Source: Muscardinus avellanarius
Taxonomy: Eukaryota; Chordata; Mammalia; Rodentia; Gliridae
Direction: 5' to 3'
Assembly: GCA_963383645.1 (NCBI GenBank)
Contig: OY726566.1
Location: 95,150,279-95,214,278, forward strand
DNA length: 64,000 nt
Of the stretch, positions 56,513-64,000 are shown in pieces. The translations under genes and the position numbers were made by a program. Each line of letters begins with the position of its first letter. Within the stretch, counting starts at the first letter, position 1. The notes under the pieces are model-generated. The model ran no database searches, had not been told where the DNA came from, and saw nothing but the letters and a program-made list of their open reading frames with translations.

Positions 56513-59500
56513 CTGCAGGATGTGAGCCAGACACAACTGTCACCTGGACCGGGCAGCACAGGTCGCAGGTGAGCCCTCTGCAGGCCCTGGGCCTGAGCCT
56601 GGCTCTACCCGCGAGGCCCTGGTGGGTCCAGGGACTGTCTAGGATCCTCTACTGTTGCTTCAAAAGGTGATACAGGACGGAAGGACCAGACAAACAGGGA
56701 GGGGTTGGGTGTACCGAGGATCATCTCCACTCAGCCTGCAGCGCTCTCACTAGTAAGTGCAAGCCCAGGAAGTCTGTTATTTGGGACAACAGGTTTGTGG
56801 GATGTTTAGAGTTATTTCTGCAGTGATATGATAAGTAAATGTATTAAACTAATTAAACATCTCTTTTTTCTTTTTTTTTCTTGGTACAGGGGATTGAATC
56901 ATAGGGGCAGTCTACCTCCAAACTATACTCCCAGCCCCCCCTTTTTTGCAGTAGTAGGGATGGAACCCAAGTGCATTCTACCTCTGAGCTACACCCTCAG
57001 CTCTAGTTTTTATCCTTTATTTTGAAACAGGGTCTCACTGAGTTGCAAAGGGCCTCACTAATTAGCTGAGGCTAGCAGTGAACCCCGATCTTCCTATCTT
57101 AGCCTCCTGAATGCTGGGATTACAAGCGTGCACCACCATGCCCGGCTTCCCTTTTTTGTTTTAATTTTATTTTATTTTAGGGTCTGGGGATGGAACCCAG
57201 GGGTATTCGACCTCCAAGCTATACCCCCTGCCCTGATCCTTCCAGGGTGTAACCAGGCACACAGCAGGTAGCCAAAGCATGCGCACTAGCTGCCAGTAAG
57301 TTAGGACATTGCAAGGGGAAAACCGGGTACTGGGGAATTGTCCCAAACAAATGACTGGACCTAGTGTCTTCTGCCTCCTGCCTTCTGGGAGGACCCTGGC
57401 TTCTGGGCCTTTTGGCATGGAGAACATCCCGTGCTTCTTAGCAGGTTCTTTTTTTTTCAGTACTGGGGATGGAACCCAGGGGCATACCACCTCCGAGCTA
57501 CACCCCTAGCCCCCCTTTTTTGTGGTACTGGGGTTGGAACCCAGAGGCATTCCGCCTCTGAGCTACACTCTATCCCTATTTTTTTTTTTTTTTTTTTTTT
57601 TTGGCCATACCAGGGGTAGAACGCAGGGCATTCGACCTCCAAGCTACACCCCAAGACCTATTTTTTATTCTTTATTTTGAAACAGGGTCTCACTGAGTTG
57701 CAAAGAGCCTCACTAAGTAGCTGAGGCTGGCCACAAACCGCGATCCTCCAGTCTCAGTCTCCCGAATGCTGGGATTACAAGCGTGCGCCACCACGCCCGG
57801 CTCTATTTTTTATCCTTATTTTGAAATAGGATCTCACTGAGTTGCAAAGGGCCTCACTAAGTAGGGAGGCTGTCTTCGAACCTCGATCCTCCTGTCTCAG
57901 CCTCCCAAATGCTGGGATTACAAGTGTGTGCCACCATGCCCAGCTCTTAGCAGCTTCTAAGGAGCTAAGTTGAGGTCCCTAAGGTCTCTTGACAAGAATC
58001 TAGCTGGAACCTCCTCATTTAGGCGGTGAGGAAATTGGAGCCTCAGGTTAGCATCTGAGCTGGGACTGGAACCCAGGGCCGCTTGCTTTTGGCAGGTGCT
58101 ATCTTAATCGTTGGATTCCAGTGTGAAGAACTAGGGGTGAGTGGTGAGAGGACGCAGAAGGCAGGGGAGTAGGCAGAGCTCCATGTGAGCAGGGGAGGCT
58201 CACACAGTAAGAGGAGAGGGGAGGGGGAGAGGGAGGGGGAGGGAAAGGGGAGGCGGGATGGGGAGAGGGAGAGGGATGGGGGAGGGGCGGGGAGGGGGAG
58301 AGGGAGGGGGAGGGAAAGGGGAGGCGGGATGGGGAGAGGGAGAGGGAGAGGGAAGGGGAGGGGGAGAGGGAAAGGGATGGGAAGGAGATGGGGAGGGGGT
58401 GGGGAAGAGGGAGGGGGAAAGGGATGGGAAGGAGACAGGGAGGAGGAGGGGAAAAGGGAGGGGGAGAGGGATGGGAAGGGGGAGGGGAAGAGGGAGGGGG
58501 AGAGGGATGACCTCCTCCCTGAAGAAACAGATTACACAGCTGAGCAGTTGGAGTGGTGAAAAGAATCTGAGCACCTACTGCCAGCCTCAAACTTTCTTCT
58601 TTTCCTCTATTTTTATTTTAATACTGCTTAGTACTGGGGACTGAACCCAGGGCCATTCTACTTTCAAGCTACTTCCCCAGCCCTTTTTATTTTTAATTTT
58701 GAAACAGGGTCTCCCTAGGTTTCTGAGATTCTCGCCAAATCGCCAAGGCTGATCTCAACCCTGCGATCCTCCTGTCTCAGCCTCCCAAGTCCCTGTGTGA
58801 TGACAGGCACGCGCCACCACGCCCGGCTTCCATTTGCTGTTTTACAGGGCTGGGGAAAGAAGTTTGGGCGGTGAAAACACGTTTCCACCTTCAAAGGTGA
58901 CTGGGCCCTGCTGGGCGTCCAGGCCGCAGCCACAGGTCTCAGTGTTGACCACGGCCCTGGCTCTCAGGAGCCTGGCAGCGACCACAGGCTGAAGAGCCGG
59001 GCGCTTTGACTAGCGCTAAAGTCAGCGGCAAGGGCCCCGCTTGAAAACTCAAAATCAACAGTGGGTGTTTCATTTTTCCACTGTTGCCTCGGGGATTTCT
59101 TTGGCCAGGGGGAGAATTGAGCGGAAGGATCCTGTTCTTATGCAGTACCTTTTAACCTAGGTTCAAACCACGATTCCTACTCCATCTTCGGTGAATGGGC
59201 CGGCATCTGTTTGAATGACTGGTTCCACTCATCCAGGGGAGGCAAACACTGTACCTCGTGCCTGGCTCACACCCTCAGGCTGTCCCAGCCTTATCTAACC
59301 GGGCACCCACCTCCGGCACATCATTGCTATTCTTGGTGCTTAGGAACCAACAGAGAACCTTTTCATAACTACTGTTCTTTCTACCACACTAGATCAAGCA
59401 GCGGCAGGCCAGTCGATGTTACTAGTCTGTGCATAATCTCAGTATTTGGGAGGCTGAGACAGGAGCATCGCGGCTCGCAACCAGCCTCAGCTACTTAGTG

Positions 59501-62090
59501 AGACCCTGTTTCAAAAAATAAAGAATAAAATAAGTAGGCCTGGGGGTGTTTCTTGGAGGTAGAGTGCCCCTGGGTTCTATCCCCAGTACCGCGAAAGAAG
59601 GAGGAGGAGGACGAGGAGGAGGACGAGGAGGAGGAGGAGGAGGAAAGGAAGAAGGAAGAAGGAGGAGGAGGAGGAGAGAAGAAGGAAGAAGGAAGAAGGA
59701 GGAGGAGGAGGAAGAAGAAGGAAGGAGGAGGAGGAGGAGGGAAGAAGGGAGAAGGAGGAGGAGGAAGAAGGAGGAGGAGGGGAGGAGGAGGAGGGAAGAA
59801 GAAGGAGGAGGAGGAGAAGGAGGAGAAAGAGAAGGAGAAGGAGAAGAAGGAGTAGTCTGTGCAGCCCCTGGCCTGGCAGAAGGAACCAGCCTGCAACTCA
59901 CCATGTCTTTGATCTGGCAGTGCCCGTAGCTGAAGACAATGGCGTTTGGGGGATTGCCCACAGGCAGCATCACCGCAAAGGAGATGCACATGGTGACCGG
60001 GATGAGGGTGTAGAGCGGGTTAATGTGCAGCGTTTCCGACTAGAAGAGAGAATTCGCAGAAACGTTCCCGTTGACTCCAGGCCTGCATTTCCCTGGCAGG
60101 GGCGTGCTTTAACGGATGTGTAACCACAGCTGGACCGCAGGCCAGGTCCCTTGTCAGCCCAGAGCTTTAGGACTCCCTAGGACGATGCTTGATGTTTATT
60201 TATTTATTTTTGGTGCTATTCTAAGTAAATGGTTCTTAAGCTTTATTCTTCCGCCAAGAAATTTGTTTTTCAAACAAAATATCTCGTGAATAAGCTGCTT
60301 TGATTGAAACAGAGATTCTTCACCTTTGGGGTACAGCACTGTTTTTTTTTTTTTTTTTCTCCTAGGGAAGAGAATTGCTTTATTTGAGATTTGAATCCGT
60401 GGTATTGGTCTCAATAATGCCATGTTTTGTGGAACTGAGGACAGAACCCAGGGGCTTTCTACCTCCGGGATATACTCCCAGATCTAATTTATATTTTATT
60501 TGGAAACAGGGTCTCACTAAGTTGCCGAGAGCCTCACTAAGTAGCGGAGGCTGGCTTCGAACCTGTGCGGTCCTCCTGTCTCAGCCTCCCAAGTACAAGC
60601 GTGAGCCGGCTTGTTGCATAGGTGCACTCCTGTGCTTTCAAGAAGATAGAAAGGAGAACCTGGAGACATCTGAGCAATGGCCGAAGGGGCTGCCCTGGCG
60701 GGAGCTTGGGGTTTCAAAGGGGCTGTTTTACTGGGGGTGGGGAGGGGTCTTCATTTCCTAAGTTTTACCTCCCAGAATGGTACAGATGCGGCTTGGGGCA
60801 AGTGCATCCCCTTTGGGGCTACTTTGCCACCCAAGACCTGTGGGCAGCCCCTGCCCCCTCCATGCCTAACAAATTGGCCTGAGACTGTGGAGTGAGGCGG
60901 ACCTTGCTCCAGAGTCCGGAGCCTCTGGGGGACTTGGGTGGAGGGGATGGCTGTTAGATCTGGGGCTTGTGTTTGCAGCTCTGTCCCCGCCCTTTCTGTG
61001 TTACCTCTTTGGCTCTACTGTTAGGTTTTATTTCAGGAGAGAAAGGTTGATAATCGTTGGGAACTGGAATCCTAGAATTTTCAGGCTATTTGCTGTGTGG
61101 GTGCATGTGCTCATGTGTGTTATTGCGGATTGAACCTAGGAGGGTTCTCTCTCTGAGCTACCTACTGTACCCAGCTTTTGTTTTGTGTGATGTTGGGGTT
61201 TAGACCCAGAGCCCCCATGAGTGCTAGGTAAGCGCTCTACCATTGAGCTACACCCCCAGTCTTTTTAATTTTATTTGGAGACCATTTTACTAATATTGCA
61301 GTCCCTCTGCCTCAGCCTCCCTGAGAAGCTGAGATTATAGTCACCAGTGAGCCCAACTATTTTTCTGTTCATTTTTGGGGATTGAACCTAGGGGCATTCT
61401 ACCTCCAGGATATATCCTCAACCCCGTTGTGGTACTGGGGACTGAACCCAGAGGCATTTTACCCCAGCCCTTTTTATATTGTTTATTTATTTATTACATT
61501 TTTTTGTGGTACTGGGGATGGAACCCAGGGGCAGTGTACCTCCAAGCTACCCCTCCTGTCCTATTTTGTAGACTTATTTTTGAAACAGGGTCTCACTGAG
61601 TTGCGAAGGGCCTAAGTAGCTGAGGCTGTCCGTGAACTGTGATCCTCCTGTCTCAGCCTCCCAAGCACTGGGATTACAGGCATGTACCACTGTGCCTATT
61701 TTTTTGTTTCTATTAGGAGCTGCCCCTAAGCCAAGCATTGTCTGGAAAAGGGTTCCTAGAACTCTTTTTGTACTTATCAATTACTATTTTTAAAACTTCA
61801 ACTATTGCTATTTTTAAAATGATGGTTTGAATACCAATCAAGCAAAGGCAGAGGGCAGTGGCCAGAGGTGCCACAGACGCTGCTCCCTGCAGCCAGGCCC
61901 ATCGCCACAGGCACCGGCCCCTACGCACCAGGCTGCACAGGATGGGCAGGAAGATGGTGATGGTGGCTGGGTTGCTCACAAACTCGGTGACGACGGACAC
62001 CAGGATGCACGCCAGCAGCGTGACGGCCCAGGGCGGGAGGCTGCTCAGGCACAGCATCTGGTGCCCGATCCAGGTGGAGAGGCCCGAGCT
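56375..62090 (-). CDS. SLC13A4: SLC13A4, sodium/sulfate cotransporter (last three coding exons, partial)
   Basis: SLC13A4 (NaS2) couples sodium to sulfate uptake at the plasma membrane. On the minus strand, 62090-61929, 60039-59902 and 56512-56375 join in phase 0 into 145 codons plus TAA, and read as the C-terminus of human SLC13A4 as I recall it. The first exon carries TEFVSNPATITIFLPIL, the family's second SN-type sodium-binding motif in a reentrant hairpin. The second has LPVGNPPNAIVF, the core of the Na/sulfate symporter signature. The third has the last membrane segment (GLVIVMVAINTWGVSLF) and ends in the glycosylation-like NIT then DQA. The upstream exons, about 480 residues by the human length, lie beyond the right edge. 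The gene converges on STMP1. Confidence 0.95.
56864..57240 (-). repeat. Stacked SINE pieces in the last SLC13A4 intron
   Basis: An ID half alone (56864-56938), a full dimer (56939-57146) and another ID half of the gggtctggggatgg type (57147-57240), all inverted. The first and third lack their own B1 halves here. Confidence 0.75.
57448..57942 (-). repeat. Stacked and nested SINE pieces in the last SLC13A4 intron
   Basis: ID halves at 57448-57509 and 57510-57573, a full dimer at 57574-57799, and a B1 half at 57800-57942 that can be the remainder of the element beginning at 57510. Confidence 0.75.
58208..58509 (+). repeat. G/A-rich minisatellite in an SLC13A4 intron
   Basis: About 300 bases are almost pure purine on the plus strand. 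A block around gggaaaggggaggcgggatg recurs 71 bases later (58241 and 58312). Farther on, gggatgggaagg recurs every 47 bases (58374, 58421, 58468). Many runs of three to five G are close together. Long open frames over it are low-complexity artefacts. Confidence 0.92.
58615..58828 (-). repeat. B1-dID SINE
   Basis: An inverted dimer from gcttagtactggggactgaa to caccacgcccggct. The stretch 58,829-59,419 is unique intron sequence. Confidence 0.86.
59420..59853 (+). repeat. SINE whose tail is a 258-base GGA/GAA purine tract
   Basis: The dimer 59420-59594 ends tatccccagtaccgcg and passes directly into (GGA)n/(GAA)n-rich purine sequence to 59853, 48 bases before an SLC13A4 exon boundary (59902). 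The only interruptions near its start are two GAC units. Confidence 0.9.
59902..60039 (-). CDS. SLC13A4: SLC13A4 exon (symporter signature)
   Basis: On the minus strand this 46-codon phase-0 exon has acceptor ctcttctag and donor ATG|gtgagt. It reads SETLHINPLYTLIPVTMCIS through NAIVFSYGHCQIKDM. Confidence 0.96.
60424..60611 (-). repeat. B1-dID SINE
   Basis: An inverted dimer, short a few bases at its B1 end (aagtacaagcgtgagccggc). The stretches 60,040-60,423 and 60,612-61,117 are unique intron. Confidence 0.85.
61118..61698 (-). repeat. Run of ID halves and SINEs in an SLC13A4 intron
   Basis: 61118-61180 ID piece; 61182-61352 older dimer whose ID half keeps agtgctaggtaagcgctcta; 61362-61427 and 61428-61487 ID halves alone; 61488-61698 full dimer with a TTTA-type tail. 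All are inverted. Confidence 0.75.
61929..62090 (-). CDS. SLC13A4: SLC13A4 exon (SNPA sodium-binding motif)
   Basis: On the minus strand this 54-codon phase-0 exon has acceptor cctcctgcag and donor CTG|gtgcgt. It reads SSGLSTWIGHQMLCLSSLPP, ends FLPILCSL, and contains SNPAT. Confidence 0.95.
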
Positions 62091-62501
62091 CTGCAGGAGG
62101 AGAGGTGGCGGTGAGAAGAAAGGAGGGGAGTGCATGGCGGATGGAGGTCTGGGACCTCAGGGGTCGGGGATGCTGGCCGGAAGGGACTGCCAGGGCGCAT
62201 CCGATCTGTCTGCAGCCTGCATGGAGCCCGATGTAGTCCTGATGTGATAATTAGATGAGTATATAGAAGATGATCACAGGGGATGTAGAGCCATCCACCC
62301 CCCAGGCCCTGGTGCTTTTCAGGATGTTAGTCTGGGCAAAGGCTAGAGATCTGACCCCTCAACTTTAGCCCCTGGACATAATCTCACTCTTTTCCTGCTT
62401 CTGACACCCTTGCTGGGCATTGACTGGAGGCCCTTTACACAGTGTGCCAACTGGAATTCTTTTTGCTGCTTTTGAAGCCTGCCTGCCTCCCTGCCTCTCT
62501 T

Positions 62502-62553
62502 TCTTTCTTTCTTTCCTTCCTTCCTTCCTTCCTTCCTTCCTTCCTTCCTTCCT

Positions 62554-62605
<52 letters not shown>

Positions 62606-62811
62606 TTCTTTCGTGGTATTGGGGATGGAACCCAGGGGGCATTCTACCTCTGAGCTACCCCAGCCCTATTTTTATTCTTTATTTTGAAACAGGGTCTCAC
62701 TGAGTTGCAAAGGGCCTCGCTAAGTAGCTGAGACTGTCCGCCAATGGTGATCCTCCTGTCTCAGCCTCCAGAATGCTGGGATTACAAGCGCATGCCACCA
62801 CGCCTGGCTGA
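62502..62811 (-). repeat. SINE with a (TTCC)n/(TTTC)n tail
   Basis: About 110 bases of tetranucleotide repeat (62502-62612) switch from TTCC to TTTC units, then an inverted dimer runs 62613-62811. The stretch 62,091-62,501 is unique intron upstream of the SLC13A4 exon. Confidence 0.88.
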
Positions 62812-62868
62812 AACCCATTTCTTGTAGCACCTAAGAAATGGGAAAAACTACCATCCTCTTTGGATAGG

Positions 62869-62871
<3 letters not shown>

Positions 62872-62922
<51 letters not shown>
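62872..62922 (+). repeat. (GT)n microsatellite
   Basis: About 25 GT units. It is one of the few long microsatellites here not directly joined to a SINE tail. Confidence 0.93.
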
Positions 62923-62924
<2 letters not shown>

Positions 62925-63109
62925 TTGGAGGGGTGGAGGGAGCAGGGCTGAACACTGGAAGCTTCACAGAAGTAATGAGGAGAGAAGGACGAGAAGTCAA
63001 GCTCCATTTGATAGGGAAAGTGCCTCCTCACTGGCCTATGGCGCACTCATTCAGCCTCAACCTGTTTTAGGTTCAAATCCCATCAATGACTGACATCTAC
63101 TCTCTATGC

Positions 63110-63110
<1 letters not shown>

Positions 63111-63158
<48 letters not shown>

Positions 63159-63750
63159 ACACTGAGGATGGGACCCAGGGGCATTCTACCGCTGAGCTAC
63201 ACCCCCAGCCCTATTTATATTCTTTTTTTTTTTTTTTTTTTTGCGGGTCTGGGGATGGAACCCAGGGGCATTTGACCTCCGAGGTACACCCCTTGCCCTA
63301 TTTTTTATTCTTTATTTTGAAACTGGGTCTCACTGAGTTGCAGAGGGCCTCACTAAATAGCTGAGGCCGTCGGCAAACCTCGATCCTCCCATCTCAGCCT
63401 CCCAAGTACTGGGATTACAGGTGTGCACCACCACACCCAGCTTGTCTGTGCTATTTGAAGACATAAGATTCGTGAAGGTGTATTGCCAAGATGAGAACTT
63501 TACCATTAGCAACATTTTCTTTTCTACTTTTTTTTTTTTTTTTGTGGTACTGGGGATGAAACCCAGGGACATTCTCCGAGCTACATCCCCAGTTCTATTT
63601 TTTATTCTTTATTTTGAAACAGGGTCTCAGTGAGTTGCAACGGGCCTCACTAAGTAGCTGAGGCTGTCCTCGAACCACGATCCTCCTGTCTCGGCCTCCC
63701 AAATGCTGGGATTACAAGCAATTACAAGCATGGGCTACCACGCCTGGCTC
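63111..63750 (-). repeat. (GT)n-linked ID half and two SINEs
   Basis: (GT)n at 63111-63154 precedes an ID half (to 63222), then a full inverted dimer of the gcgggtctgg type (63223-63441) and another dimer (63530-63750) with a 10-base tandem duplication, attacaagca, at 63711-63730. Confidence 0.82.
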
Positions 63751-63754
63751 TTTT

Positions 63755-64000
63755 CTACTTTTATTGGTGCATGGTAACTGTACGTATAGGGATTTCAAGT
63801 GACCACAGGGCCCATCACTTGGTGAATTTCCCGCTGTGTCCCAGCCCACTCCGCTCTCCTGCTGCCCCACTCCCGTTAGTGAGATCGGTAATAATGCCTT
63901 CATGTATGGACATAGCTTATTTGACTGTTCCCTTCTTCAATCCTCATTCTCCTCCTTCTTTCCTTCCTCTCCCAATCCCATTCCACTCTTCTTCTGGTCT
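63755..64000 (-). repeat. Possible LINE-1 3' end, cut by the window edge
   Basis: The stretch tttattggtgcatggtaact then gtacgtatagggatttcaag, followed by a C/T-rich run, resembles the inverted 3' end of L1 copies I associate with squirrel-lineage genomes. The call is tentative. Confidence 0.4.

Noticed and set aside
55997..56572. Plus-strand open frame of 191 codons
   Set aside because: Part of it is antisense to the last SLC13A4 exon. No family resemblance and no splice-linked continuation were seen.
58099..58644. Open frames of 120-160 codons on both strands with Pro/Ser- or Gly/Arg/Glu-rich translations
   Set aside because: They are the two readings of a purine minisatellite, with no complex sequence, splice context or family match.
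59491..59991. A 160-codon minus-strand frame overlapping the SLC13A4 exon
   Set aside because: Only the first about 46 codons are the real SLC13A4 exon. The rest is read through the donor into the GGA tract and a SINE.
7105..61260. ID-type units with tRNA-like boxes considered as tRNA genes
   Set aside because: They have A-rich tails, lack complete acceptor stems and occur as dispersed SINE halves.

Overview
This is a mammalian nuclear genomic window. It carries three genes whose order and orientation match human 7q33: NUP205 (+), STMP1 (+) and SLC13A4 (-). NUP205 is cut by the left edge and SLC13A4 by the right edge. Most of the remaining sequence is a very dense population of dimeric SINEs. 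Each has a 7SL/B1-like left half fused to a tRNA-like ID right half, which is the B1-dID type known from squirrels, dormice and relatives. This points to a rodent, most likely of the squirrel-related clade. The consensus differs in detail from the common ground-squirrel form I know, so the family (Sciuridae, Aplodontiidae or Gliridae) is left open.

1-33.9 kb: the last 19 coding exons of NUP205, about 858 codons ending at the true stop at 33,601. NUP205 is an inner-ring scaffold nucleoporin. Every exon keeps its frame and sits between recognisable splice sites. One intron (29,875-30,519) has the 5' splice site and branch point of a U12-type (minor spliceosome) intron.

33.9-37.4 kb: an intergenic stretch with SINEs, an old LINE-1 3'-end-like segment and some unassigned sequence. 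37.4-47.8 kb: STMP1, which encodes a 47-residue mitochondrial membrane micropeptide in three coding exons. Its first exon lies in a CpG island with Sp1-like and ETS-like sites. Its first intron contains an old antisense LINE-1 cut into pieces by later SINE insertions.

47.8-56.4 kb: the convergent intergenic space between STMP1 and SLC13A4, with SINEs, a MIR, a TIR-type DNA transposon copy and microsatellites. 56.4-64 kb: the last three coding exons of SLC13A4 on the minus strand, encoding the 145-residue C-terminal end of a sodium/sulfate cotransporter. The introns hold long purine-strand minisatellites and stacked SINE pieces.

The three genes are unrelated in function: nuclear pore scaffold, mitochondrial micropeptide and plasma-membrane anion transport. 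I found no evidence of a novel gene system. The points most worth checking are the minor-class intron, the layered insertion history, and the link between SINE tails and microsatellites.
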